DNA of 29,905 nucleotides from Sperchopsis tessellata (lineage: Eukaryota; Arthropoda; Insecta; Coleoptera; Hydrophilidae), in assembly GCA_033557685.1 (NCBI GenBank), contig JAWQRN010000422.1:1-29905 (forward strand), written 5' to 3'. Below, one piece after another: positions 11,301 through 19,039 of this stretch (position 1 is its first letter; each line of letters opens with the position of its first letter). Both the position numbers and the translations under genes were made by a program. A model generated the notes under the pieces. That model saw nothing but the letters and a program-made list of their open reading frames with translations, made no database searches and was not told the origin of the DNA.

Positions 11301-11679
11301 AATAGAGTATGTATGCAATTATAATCTTTTACCGGATAGATACATAAACAACTGCTGTACTTGAAAATTTTAGTAGTAAAATCAAAACATATAGAAAAAT
11401 GTTCTAGCCTGACAATTAAATATTTGCCTTGCCTATTAAAAGTACGTGATATTGGCAAATCAAAAAGGATTAATTAGTTTGACACTTAAGTAATGTCATT
11501 TTTCTTTGAATTGTTGGGTTAGCCTTACATAGACAACTGTTAGGGGGAGTGACCTTCTAAAAGTAAAGGGTAGGTAAAATATAAATAGGAATTACCTGAA
11601 CATCTTCATTTTTGAGTTCATCAATTAAAACGGCGATTGGATACAAAGAATCATCGCCCGCTGAATCGCTGGCTGCCAT
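1344..11679 (-). CDS. PP2A-29B: Protein phosphatase 2A 65-kDa scaffold (A) subunit, five coding exons
   Basis: Complete coding region, minus strand: 11679-11596, 6070-5693, 5631-5437, 4587-4482, 2356-1344. All introns are GT-AG and the joined protein is 591 aa, the length expected for the insect protein. The A subunit is an all-helical solenoid of 15 HEAT repeats that holds the catalytic C subunit (C-terminal repeats) and one regulatory B subunit (N-terminal repeats) in cytoplasm and nucleus. The typical start MAASDSAGDDSLYPIAVLID is present. Residues P181, R184, R185 (TPMVRRAAASKLGE) and S258-W259 (DTSWRVRYM) correspond to human PPP2R1A P179, R182, R183, S256 and W257, which lie at the B-subunit interface. 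The chosen ATG is in a good context (GACAATGG). The frame is open further upstream, but that extension does not look like the family. The symbol is the Drosophila name for this orthologue. Transposon debris sits only in the introns, so the gene looks intact. Confidence 0.95.
3194..3345 (-). pseudogene. Penelope-like element tail, minus copy
   Basis: The minus strand reads GDLSAVKSLHTNLKFAHEM then EQDNFLDFLDLTIPFNFKY, followed by a stop and KKTHPYLSNHKS. This is the post-catalytic RT region of Penelope-like elements, where other members read SLHPNIKFTMEKE followed by LPFLDV. It is close in DNA sequence to the plus-strand copy that begins about 250 bp to the right, but inverted. Only a short, stop-containing piece remains. 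Confidence 0.75.
3600..4115 (+). pseudogene. Penelope-like element tail, plus copy
   Basis: The plus strand reads FNGNFYEWSMGYNLHELF, then GVLSAITSLYPNLKFTHEM, EQDNSLDSLDLSLNP and FSFKYFQKRYIPTI. After a stop it reads VVLAKTTFHSSL and LELKAIIQIAHSNGYP. This is the order of the C-terminal RT part and the start of the linker in Penelope-like elements. The catalytic YVDD segment is not recognisable, and stops and frameshifts mark it as dead. It shares its sequence with the inverted copy at 3194-3345. Confidence 0.75.
4482..4587 (-). CDS. PP2A-29B: PP2A-A coding exon 4
   Basis: A 106-bp exon encoding residues 220-254 (DSVRLLAVEACVSIATLL to TLRQCT) plus the first base of the Gly255 codon. The acceptor is TTTTAG| and the donor is ACAG|GTAGGT. 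It is too short and too open-ended to stand out as an ORF, but it bridges exons 3 and 5 exactly in frame and matches the family in the HEAT 6 region. Confidence 0.93.
4588..5436 (-). other. PP2A-A intron 3, nothing recognised
   Basis: 849 bp of AT-rich intron. A 105-codon plus-strand frame at 5066-5383 is low-complexity and matches no family I know. I treat it as chance. Confidence 0.65.
5437..5631 (-). CDS. PP2A-29B: PP2A-A coding exon 3
   Basis: Encodes residues 155-219 (VCYSRVSSGMKEHL to NLAQDEQ), in phase 0 at both ends. It follows TTAACAG| and ends at GAGCAG|GTATG. It contains the conserved TPMVRR stretch that contacts B subunits in the family. Confidence 0.95.
5693..6070 (-). CDS. PP2A-29B: PP2A-A coding exon 2
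   Basis: Encodes residues 29-154 (LRLNSIKKLSTIALALG to SACGLFA), in phase 0 at both ends. The acceptor is TTTGCAG| and the donor is GCA|GTAAGT. It covers roughly HEAT repeats 1-4. The intron after it is only 61 bp. Confidence 0.95.
6071..7126 (-). other. PP2A-A intron 1, proximal part
   Basis: Mostly AT-rich. 6800-7070 is less AT-rich and has a minus-strand frame of 82 codons (6817-7065), which may be old transposon sequence, but I recognise no domain in it. Confidence 0.55.
7127..7980 (-). mobile_element. Internally deleted mariner/IS630-like element (copy B)
   Basis: An 854-bp element in PP2A-A intron 1. The left end (AAGGGTCCCAATAAGAGCGC) and the reverse complement of the right end (CAGGTGTCCCAATAGGAGCG) are inverted repeats of about 28 bp. 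TA flanks both sides (7125-7126 and 7981-7982). The minus strand shows the transposase in order: MSSIRRLIKKVEK, then in another frame SLENIAAVRESVTENPR, then STLQRILMKDLDLHAYKIQL and ELKPADH-like residues (EHKPADHFKRREFDNWLLE). It then jumps from NDNFAK to NWDFLKSHVYTNKPHTIPEL. The jump removes the catalytic DDE core, and several frameshifts are present. It belongs to the same family as copy A, with related but not identical ends. Confidence 0.85.
8110..8580 (+). pseudogene. Penelope-like element tail with GIY-YIG remnant
   Basis: The plus strand reads QQLLYIKGTTKRAQNLLR, a stop, FNIKKTFCTNTKTG, then SPMDTISLINQG. After a frameshift near 8310 it reads IYEVPCSDCERTSF, a stop, SSAVAQHFMNTEHRIKLQDA and EAVEIEKVPYYLNKRD. 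This is the linker and C-terminal GIY-YIG endonuclease domain of a Penelope-like element. The cysteines of the PCSDC segment are kept, but the YIGQT-like core has been lost (FREIN). The piece has no RT part of its own and is followed directly by another PLE in the same orientation. Confidence 0.8.
8574..8590. repeat. (TA)n microsatellite at the junction of two PLE copies
   Basis: A short run of alternating TA lies exactly between the GIY-YIG tail and the next PLE reverse transcriptase. Confidence 0.8.
8593..10010 (+). pseudogene. Penelope-like retroelement, RT and GIY-YIG remnants
   Basis: A decayed but fairly long PLE. In order on the plus strand: PKYYGLPKVHKDDVPLQPIV (fingers), VLVLFDVVSLFTNIPLV (motif A with its aspartate), MNLCLSLVLAKIIMDHHDFD (after frameshifts), YVDNILC at 9142-9162 where active elements have YVDD, SSFPFLDIRV, SSSRYINYNSYPPFRQKVN, then the linker (NTVHQTFSKTKDKTPTLF) and CNVIYEIKCTD leading into a broken GIY-YIG domain that ends ALGSHVHQTGYTMDYENV and FIIESESQYQMRLCLEVNH. 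Many stops and frameshifts, and the changed catalytic motif, make it non-functional. It sits in PP2A-A intron 1, antisense to the gene. Confidence 0.85.
10011..10440 (+). mobile_element. T-rich tract, probable 3' untranslated part of the PLE
   Basis: Directly after the GIY-YIG remnant the plus strand becomes strongly T-rich with few A, through to about 10440. An open frame runs to 10316, but its hydrophobic run (many F, L, C and V) follows simply from T-rich codons. I read it as PLE 3' sequence and not as a membrane protein. Confidence 0.5.
10441..11595 (-). other. PP2A-A intron 1, distal part
   Basis: AT-rich intron between the PLE tail and coding exon 1. No domain or repeat recognised; the 73-codon minus-strand frame at 11237-11458 looks like chance. 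Confidence 0.65.
11596..11679 (-). CDS. PP2A-29B: PP2A-A coding exon 1
   Basis: Encodes 28 residues from MAASDSAGDD to KNEDVQ and ends in phase 0 at a CAG|GTAAT donor. A strong GTAAGT donor near 11818 (minus strand) suggests that a non-coding 5' exon may lie upstream, but this is not proven. Confidence 0.93.
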
Positions 11680-12694
11680 TGTCGAGCCGAGTTCCGCTAC
11701 TGTCGCTACCGTCGTGTTTAAAAAGCGATACTCCACTACACTATAAAAAGATGTACTGAAATATGGAATTACAACAATGTACCAAAGGTGCAATTAACTG
11801 TGGTATTATTGGAAACTTACAAATTTTCAAAGTGTTGTCAAAAACTAGACGAATTTGATGAATTTTTAGAGTAAATCGTTGGCAAAACCCATGTTAGGCG
11901 GCGCTGCTTCGGGAAGAACGAAAATCTTTTATTTTACTGCTGCCCTCTGGTGGTAGCCCAAACAATGCTGTGGCTAAGGATACGCCAAATAATTTTTTCA
12001 AAATGACGATACTACACCACACAAGTACGTTTATCTCAGGAGCTGATATAGTGTTGAGTTTAACGTTCAATTATATACTGCTTATATCTTTACCTTTTCT
12101 AAAGTAAATTTAATTTGACCTTTACCTTTGTACCCTACATCAATCTTTCATAATTTGAAAAAGTTAATTTTGGAAAATTTAAAGTGTCCGCAGCCGAATT
12201 TTTTCCTGAAAATGGACGTAATCCCTGAAAATGCAATAGCTCCTGAGATCTTACAATCTATGTTTAATTTTTTTTTGAGGATAATGTTAGATATTTGTCA
12301 TATTTATCCCTTAAATTTTCAGTAGATTGAAAATCCATGAAGGCAAGAAATATTGGAAAATTGATTAGATTATGCCATTTTGAATGCTTTTAGTATTGAA
12401 TATTCTTCCTACTCAAATATTTAATAAAGACATATAAGAAAAGACTTCTCCAATACGATTATTTAACTAATTCTGCCATTCTAATATTTAGGAAGCACTT
12501 ATCTGTCAATCCGTTATCGTAATTGCAGTAACCACCAGTGGATTTAAGGGAACGTCAATTTCTGTTTAAAATTTGACAGACGATTAAAAATTTACTTTAT
12601 CGGCTTTGTAGTGAACTCCTAAGTTTTCAAAACAAAGATTTTGCTGGTGTTTGGTGTTAAAATAAAAACAAGTGCAGTGATTTTCAGTGTGTAA
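11680..12694. promoter_or_regulatory. Divergent promoter region of PP2A-A and ZRANB2
   Basis: The start codons of two housekeeping genes face away from each other across about 1.0 kb. The part nearest PP2A-A (about 11680-11960) is richer in G+C and CpG than the surroundings, as expected of a promoter or 5' UTR. It contains the CTCF-like site. I see no clear TATA box that could be told from background AT content. The 65-codon plus-strand frame at 12128-12325 has no recognisable family. Confidence 0.6.
11942..11953 (-). promoter_or_regulatory. CTCF-like binding motif
   Basis: The minus strand reads CCACCAGAGGGC, a perfect match to the CTCF core consensus CCASYAGRKGGC, continuing with AGCAG. 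It lies about 260 bp upstream of the PP2A-A start codon and 740 bp upstream of that of ZRANB2. CTCF is conserved in many insects. Occupancy is an inference. Confidence 0.5.
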
Positions 12695-13162
12695 ATGGCT
12701 GAGCCAGAATTGACTCCCCCTCCGCCACCTAGTATAAGAGGTTCTATTGGGACTGCTGATGGGGATTGGACGTGTAATGACTGTGGTAACATAAATTTCG
12801 CTAGACGAACTGCGTGTAATCGTTGTAATAAATCTAGAGCGCCAATATGTGCAAAGAAAAAGAAATTAGGCCAAGAAATTGGGAAAGCTGCAGCTGAGAA
12901 AAGTCGGGGCCTATTCAGTGCTGACGACTGGCAGTGCAACAAGTGTGGAAATGTAAATTGGGCAAGGCGACAGCAATGTAATGTCTGCAATGCTCCAAAA
13001 TTTGGAGAAGTCGAAGAACGCACAGGTTTTGGTGGTGGTTATAACGACAGAGGGGTTGTTGAATATAAAGAAAGGAAGGAGGATTCTGATGATGAGTATG
13101 ATGAGTTTGGTAGAAGAAAAAAGAAAAGCAAGAAAGGTGTTCAGGAAAACAACAAACCAGAG
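12695..13162 (+). CDS. ZRANB2: ZRANB2 coding exon 1 (both zinc fingers)
   Basis: Encodes residues 1-156, MAEPELTPPPPP to ENNKPE, ending at GAG|GTTACT. Both zinc fingers lie here. Reading through the donor would add 48 residues up to a TAG at 13307-13309. Confidence 0.88.
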
Positions 13163-16100
13163 GTTACTCATTATATCTTGTTTTATATAAGAGAAGTATT
13201 ATATTATTTGTACTCTGGTAATGAATTGCTGATATTGATATTAGTCTATGATCATGGACACTGTTTTAACAATATTCAAATTACAACGTGTATAGTTGTA
13301 CCAAAATAGTTTTTGAAAATAACATTAAGTGAATAATAATTTATCATGGAATAAGTACTACTAGCCCTTAATCAAGTGTTTTTAGGCCTATATTGTTTAA
13401 TAGTCATATATTATTAAATGTAATAGACTTCCACGGTTATTATCTGTATGAATGTTGTTTCTGGGTAGAAACCGTGTAGAGGCTCTGATAAGTGCACTTA
13501 TCAGAGCCTCTACACGGTTTACACCCGGAACCAACATTCAAACAGTCATATATTATGTTTTTGTGTTTGGAAGATTTGTAGTTTAGAATGTAAATACTGA
13601 AGAATGATTATTAAGTCATTACATATTTTGTAATCAGCCTTATTTCCAGACAAAAATGATTATCTGTACAAAGCTTTCTGGTCACCACAATTCAATTCTA
13701 AAACTCATGCTATATATTTATTGATTTGTGTGCGAGAGATGGTTGTTACAATAGACCGCCAGCCTTCTTTTCTGAAGGCATGATAGAAAATGTTTTTTCG
13801 ATTTTCTCCTTATGCCATGTCTTGGAGAGGTCACACATTGCAATTTTAAAGAGACACTTGCTATCAAAAGCCTCAGTAATTCTCAGTATCATTTGAAGGA
13901 TAGTTGTTGTTGTAGACTTGTTTTCCTATAGCTATGTTGATCACTGCTAAACAAGTTAAATCTATCAAAGTAGCCGACCAATCTGTTTCTAATGGCTTAA
14001 ATATTATGAAAAAAGCTGGTAGTAAAAATATTGGTTGGAAGCTGCTGCATTCGTCAACATCTTCCTTCTTATGAATAGGAATGACCTTGGCCACCTTAAG
14101 TTGAGCAGAAACACACCCTCTTGAAAACACATGTTTTCCATTATTTGTTTTAGATGAGCAGTATTGAATCCATAAATATCTCTTGTATATTTTACTTTCA
14201 AAGATCTGATAATATTTCTATATCTCTGTGATCTGTAGGCCACATAGAGAAAGATTGTACGATCCGGTTACGAGACTTTAAAAGTCTACCACCCCGCAAC
14301 CAGAGTACGGAATACTCCGTGCAATCTCCTCACCAGTGTTACTGAAAAAGGTGTCTCTGCGGTAAGATTACTTGACGTAACCTCCCTTCTAGAATTGGTA
14401 TCTGAATTAATGATCTCACATATGGCCTTTTGTTTGTTGGAGGCTCTTTCAATTTTCTGGGCATTGTGATCTTTATTTTTCCCTACTTATGCATTCCAAA
14501 TATAGTTTCCTGAGAGTCTTGTATGCATTTCTTGAATCTTCATTTCCACTAACCACAGCCACTGTGTCCAGAGCATCCAGGGTATTTAACAGGTGTCTTA
14601 ACTTGTGTCTATTTGATACTTTATTTGAAAGTTTTTCTTGATTGGGCACATATTTGTTGAAAATGCCCAAGACTATATTATGAAGGAACATGCAGCTCTC
14701 TACGGCTGTTTTAACCTCCAAGATAGACTTGTAGAGCTCAGTTTGAAACAGGTGTATGGAATAATCGGTTTCGTTTCTATACCTAATAATGATTTTTTCA
14801 GTTTTGGTATTTTTTGGATGATTTTTTAGAGTGACAAATTGTACCAGATGGTCAGGTATATGCAAGTTGGCTGTATTTACATCTTTTATTTTACTGCTTG
14901 ATTTTGTAGCAAATCTCGATGCCCGGTTCAGCAGTGGCAGCATACCGAAAGAACACATCACCCAAAAAATCAAATTCTCTGACGGTACTTTGACACCCGT
15001 CACTTTCACTAATCTCTCATTTTCAACTTCTGAAATCTTCTTGTATTTAATGTTTCTTCGTGCAGCTATCAAGACCCCTCCATTTGAAGAATTCCTTCTA
15101 CAGAAACTTGAGCAAATCTTTTAATCCCTCAAGCATACAATATTTAGCTTCTCCAAGTTCAGCTAATGCTCCCCATACAAAGTATGTCAACCTTATGAAA
15201 AGCCATATGGTCGCACAATTGATCAATTTAATTTTGTAATGATTAAATATTCATATTTTAGATCATTAAATTTTTGTATGTGTTTGGAAATGGAAGACCA
15301 AATTACTGATCTTACAATCAACTCTATTAATATTATTTTATGATAACATATACATAAACGAAGAGAAAGGCCCATTTTTATCTATAGATTTTCGAAGAAT
15401 ATTTATTATGAATTGCAAATATCACATTAATCTTTACAAAGATATACAAGTATACATTTGGTTGGAATACTTTAAATATATTCAAAACTGTTTATGTCTG
15501 GTATGATAAAAATTATTAGGTATTTTTAATGACTACTAAATTAGTGTTTTTGCAAATTCAGTAATATAAAGTTTTTTAATAACCACATAGATATGAATAA
15601 TTGAATACATGTCTATCTTACACAGTGGTTCAATTTACAGAGAGAACAAATAGAAATTTTAACAATGATATTTATTTTGTTATCGTAAAATTTGCATATT
15701 TTTTAATAATTTACACCATGAATGAGAACCGATAATGCATGCGGTGGTTAGCAAATCTTTGATAAAATATAATTTGAGTGAAACTGTTAGCAGTTTAACA
15801 ATCACTAGATGACAAAGAGAACAATTCCTAAAGTAATAGCCCAAGATATTGGGCACAAACTTCTACTAGAATTTGTTTTAAATATGGTGTAAGTTACTGT
15901 GCAGTAGGACTGAAAAAGGGAAAATGTTTTCCCTGTTAACTTTGGACTGGCAATTATAGGCTTGTTAGCGGCCCAAAAGAATTTAGAACTTGGTTCAACT
16001 TTAGAAAAGAAAGGGATATTACCTGATGCTATTTAGTTTCAACCCTATGGTGCACCTCCTCATTACTCTCAACACGTGTGGCGTTAATCAAATCAAGAAT

Positions 16101-18238
16101 TCAGGAATAGTTAGCTTATTTTCCGGGCCTGAATCTACTAGATTTATTTCTTTAGGAGAATTTAAAATTTAAAGCTTTATTCAAAGACCAAACAATTTAG
16201 AAGAAAAGAGAGAAATATAGAGTTTCTTGGTAATGTAACTAGTGAACTTGTGTAAGGCTATCCACTTATTGTCAAGAAGTATGTGGCGCATATGGTTTTT
16301 AAATATTTCTCTATTTTGTTTATTACGATTTATGTTTGTTTATGAATCGTTTAACATCTCCATGATTATTAAAAATAAAAGCATTAAACTGTGTATTAAA
16401 TTGTAAAAGAGAGATATATTAAAAACATAACTGTTGTTCTATTTAAAATAAAATTGTATATTAACTGGTTGTACAGGAAATATTTTATAAGTGTTAATAT
16501 GCTCATATGTGATAATCTCATAAGTGGTTTTGAACTATTTCATCTTTTGCCAAATAGTGTATAGTTTTGAAAATGACCGCAGGCTGCATTACGAATTTAC
16601 ACAACACTTACATATACTATAAAATGTTTAAAATAATGGTGGACAGTATTGGCATGCCTGACTCCAGTATTTATGCTAAATGATTCTATAAAGGTGTCTA
16701 TTTTATACTACTACCATTACCTTATTATTACGATATCTATAAGTTTTATGGAGTACTCTTTATAAAAAAATGATGTAATTGTGAATAACTGATCCATAAG
16801 ACTAATGAGTTTTAAAAGAAAATACTTTTTGTGTTTCATAAATATGTTTAATAAGTTGGCTGGTTTCATTTATTACAACATTGTCAAAACTAAGTACTAC
16901 ATCCTAACAGTTATATATAAGGGATTTTTAATTGGTTAATTTGAAATGTTTAATAAAAAATGTTCTTCTGTTCTTATTTAAAAGTTCCTGCTTGTTTGTT
17001 CAACATATACGATATTTCATTCTGTACAAGATAATTTATACACTCTTAATTTTTGTAGAATATTTGTTTTATCTTTGGAATTGAATATATATGTAATAAA
17101 AATTACTTGTGAGTAAATCTGGCTTAAAAATGACAAGTACAAGAATATCAGTTTTGCGTATGAGTGAGGTATCCAATGCCATATATAGCTATTTCACAGC
17201 ACCACTGCTCATCAGTATGGCTAGGTAAATTGGACCCTACCACAACACACAGCAAAACTGATCCCTATAAAATATATACAACTTACTATGAATGTTTCAT
17301 ATAGCAAGCGCCATCTCAATATGGCGAGAATAAATTTTACGTTAGGGATATCTAACATTATAAGAAAAATATAAGTTAAAATTGATCGCATTATTTAGCC
17401 CAATTTTAATATATCTATATATATATATATAGCAATGTATTCTGATAATTTTCCGATTATATCTGAATTCTAACAATCTATGTTTTTATATATACATATA
17501 ATTTTAATGGAATGCCTATTTGATAATTGTTAAATCTCAGAAATCTATTTTATGATCTTTCTTCTCCATTTTAACTTTAATTCATTGCTTAGGGAGTTTA
17601 TTAAATTTACAAATGTATTGAGTTTCCTCTCTCCCTGTAAAGCATACAAGAACATCATCAACATATCTATGCCAAAAGAGTATGTTTTTCTTGAATAGAT
17701 CAAAATTTTCTACAGTGTATTCTAAGATAATTATTCATGAATATTTCATCAACAAAACTCATTTTTGACTATATATAATACTATAACAAAGAACTGATCT
17801 TTTGATGAGTGATTGGGTTAAAGACCACACTGTTGTGCTTCTGGCACATGAAACTCGATTAAAATTTATTAATAGAAACAAAAAAATTACCTAATTTATA
17901 TTAAAATATGAACTTTTTCCGTTTTAATATTATTAATATGGAAAATATGTAATCCTGTGGTTGATTTGTGGTTCTAATAAACTAATTAAATAACAGGGGA
18001 CATTTTACACTGCTTAAATTTTTTTCAGGCCAAAGTTGAAATAAAGGAAACTCGAGAGGTAGTTCCAGAACCTGAAGAAGAAGAAGAGGAGGATGAAGAG
18101 GAAGAGGATGATGATGGTGACCTATCCAAATATGACTTGAGCGATTGGGGGGATGTGGAAGCAAAACCACTCAAGCGAAAGTCAAGATCGCGTTCGAGAT
18201 CTAGATCAAGATCACCATACAACAAGAGAAAAAATTAA
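12695..18238 (+). CDS. ZRANB2: ZRANB2-like zinc-finger splicing factor, two coding exons
   Basis: Exons 12695-13162 and 18029-18238 join in phase 0 to give 225 aa. ZRANB2 is a nuclear protein whose two RanBP2-type zinc fingers bind single-stranded GGU-containing RNA such as 5' splice sites; its RS tail contacts spliceosome proteins and it affects alternative splicing. Finger 1 has W25, C27, C30, C41, C44 (WTCNDCGNINFARR). Finger 2 has W79, C81, C84, C95, C98 (DWQCNKCGNVNWARRQQC). The RNA-contacting N-x-N-(F/W)-A-R-R core is intact in both. Then come a basic patch (FGRRKKKSKKG), an acidic tract, the family motif GDLSKYDLSDWG and a short RS run (residues 208-217). The start is fixed by an in-frame TAA directly before the ATG. 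The RS tail is much shorter than in vertebrates. A small exon hidden in the 4.9-kb intron cannot be excluded. Confidence 0.9.
13402..13556 (+). repeat. Palindromic insertion flanked by 13-bp direct repeats (hairpin family, copy 1)
   Basis: Direct repeats AGTCATATATTAT lie at 13402-13414 and 13544-13556. Between them are 129 bp whose core 13469-13520 is a perfect 52-bp palindrome centred on AGTGCACT. The palindrome extends imperfectly (4 mismatches in 20) to 13449-13540. The left 80 bp (starting near ACTTCCACGGTTATTATCTG) match the minus strand of a second copy at 22.4 kb. The right 46 bp are an inverted copy of the left part. Direct repeats of this size suggest a retroposon-style insertion. 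Confidence 0.8.
13990..15175 (-). pseudogene. Non-LTR retrotransposon (LINE) fragment, endonuclease to RT start
   Basis: Read right to left, the minus strand gives an endonuclease start (EH-stop-L where active elements have EHWL), KICSSFCRRNSSNGGVLIAA, a distal motif PDHLVQF with the catalytic D-H pair, a linker (IERASNKQKAICEIINSDT), NTGEEIARSIPYSGCGVVDF, TRDIYGFNTAHLKQIMENM and then the RT start LKVAKVIPIHKKEDVDE with FLLPAFFIIF. This is the order of Jockey/CR1-type LINEs. The catalytic RT part is absent, and stops and frameshifts break the reading. The longest intact stretch is 199 codons (14473-15072). Confidence 0.85.
15840..16160 (+). pseudogene. Mariner/IS630-like transposase core fragment
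   Basis: The plus strand reads LEKKGILPDAI, a stop, FQPYGAPPHYSQHVWR and then NQEF. Intact family members have W-F-Q-Q-D-G-A-P-P-H-Y-S here, with the aspartate as the second catalytic residue. In this copy the aspartate is replaced by tyrosine and the tryptophan by a stop. It is the part missing from copies A and B, but no inverted-repeat ends were found around it. Confidence 0.7.
17527..17765 (-). pseudogene. Penelope-like RT fragment with intact YVDD
   Basis: The minus strand reads FKKNILFWHRYVDDVLVCFT, then FVNLINSLSNELK in another frame, then MEKKDHKIDF, a stop and DLTI, preceded by VDEIFMNN. This is motif C and the following thumb region of a Penelope-like RT. YVDD is encoded at 17665-17654. 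It differs from the PLE at 8.6-10 kb and probably belongs to another subfamily. Only about 75 residues remain. Confidence 0.78.
18029..18238 (+). CDS. ZRANB2: ZRANB2 last coding exon (acidic and RS tail)
   Basis: Begins after TTTTTTTCAG| with AKVEIKETREVVPEPE, then Glu/Asp repeats, GDLSKYDLSDW and an RS run, and ends YNKRKN with TAA at 18236-18238. The long polypyrimidine tract, phase and family motif make the assignment safe. The Ser-rich minus-strand frames over this exon are antisense shadows. Confidence 0.9.
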   Translation, partial: AKVEIKETREVVPEPEEEEEEDEEEEDDDGDLSKYDLSDWGDVEAKPLKRKSRSRSRSRSRSPYNKRKN

Positions 18239-18950
18239 GTAGTCATTTTAGTTTAAAACTTTGCTAATGTTAAGAATTTTTCTTAATATATATTATATAT
18301 GGACTGCCATTGGGTTTAAAGAAATTAGTAGTAAATTTGCTGACATAGGATGACAAAATAGGATCAAATTAAAACAGTCACTGTACATAAATAAAAGTAA
18401 AAGTAAAATTATTTATTTAAATTTAATACATGTCTATTAATTATAGGAGACTTTTAATTAAAAGTTTCTTTTATCGTTTATACGAATGAAATACTTTATT
18501 TATAATATTGACTGGATGTATAAAGTATTTTTGTTTTTACTTTATGTAATTTTTTGTAAATTATGTATGGATTTTTTTAAATAAATATCAAAAATTTATT
18601 AAAGTTAAAGTATGATATAATAAATTATTGAGATGCTGAAAGCAAAAGAACCTGGTTTGTTCTTCGACTTAGTATTCGAAGTAGTATACAGGTTGTAACG
18701 ATTTTTTTCTATTCATTATAAGCAACAACTTTCCGAATGAGCGATAAAATACATTTACATAAGTAATATATGTTTGTGAATGTTTGCAGTGATGCAATTA
18801 CTTCAAACCAGAAAAGGTGTTGACATTCATAGCTTTTATTTATAAAAACGTGTTAAAAAGGATCTGTATTGCTGTTGATATAGTAGTTTAATTTGGTAGT
18901 AACCAATTTTTTGTATTACTATTTCATAGTATTAATGGCAGTGGCATAAC
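18239..18950 (+). terminator. ZRANB2 3' UTR and candidate poly(A) signals
   Basis: AATAAA occurs at 18390-18395 and 18580-18585, about 150 and 340 nt past the ZRANB2 stop. Either could end the transcript. Nothing else is recognised up to 18950. Confidence 0.5.
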
Positions 18951-19010
18951 AAGAAATGCATGGGCCTATGCAAATAGGGTTGATGGGGCCTTTTTGGGAC
19001 CATTCTTCAA
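18951..19010 (+). mobile_element. Possible end of a small DNA transposon
   Basis: The segment begins CAGTGGCATAACAAGAAATG and continues through two GGGCC/GGGGCC words. Many invertebrate hAT-like non-autonomous elements start with a similar CAGTGGCGTAACTAG sequence. I found no matching inverted end, so this is only suggestive. Confidence 0.25.
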
Positions 19011-19039
19011 ATTGAGATACATACTGTGTATGTATATAT

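Larger units (their letters stand above)
13163..18028 (+). other. ZRANB2 intron (4.9 kb)
   Basis: The intron collects a hairpin insertion, a LINE fragment, a transposase fragment and a PLE RT fragment, described separately. In 13557-13989, 15176-15839 and 16161-17526 I recognise nothing except a (TA)n run near 17411-17431. Confidence 0.75.

Noticed and set aside
12128..12325. A short upstream gene between PP2A-A and ZRANB2
   Set aside because: 65 codons with no homology I know and no splice or promoter context; probably chance.
12619..13023. A 134-codon minus-strand frame over the ZRANB2 exon
   Set aside because: Antisense to the zinc-finger coding sequence; composition and position make it a shadow.
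13873..15072. A novel host gene of about 200 codons on the minus strand
   Set aside because: LINE endonuclease and RT motifs run through and beyond it in several frames, so it is a decayed retrotransposon.
17982..18225. Two minus-strand frames rich in Ser or in His/Pro/Leu
   Set aside because: They are the antisense of the acidic and RS-rich ZRANB2 exon.
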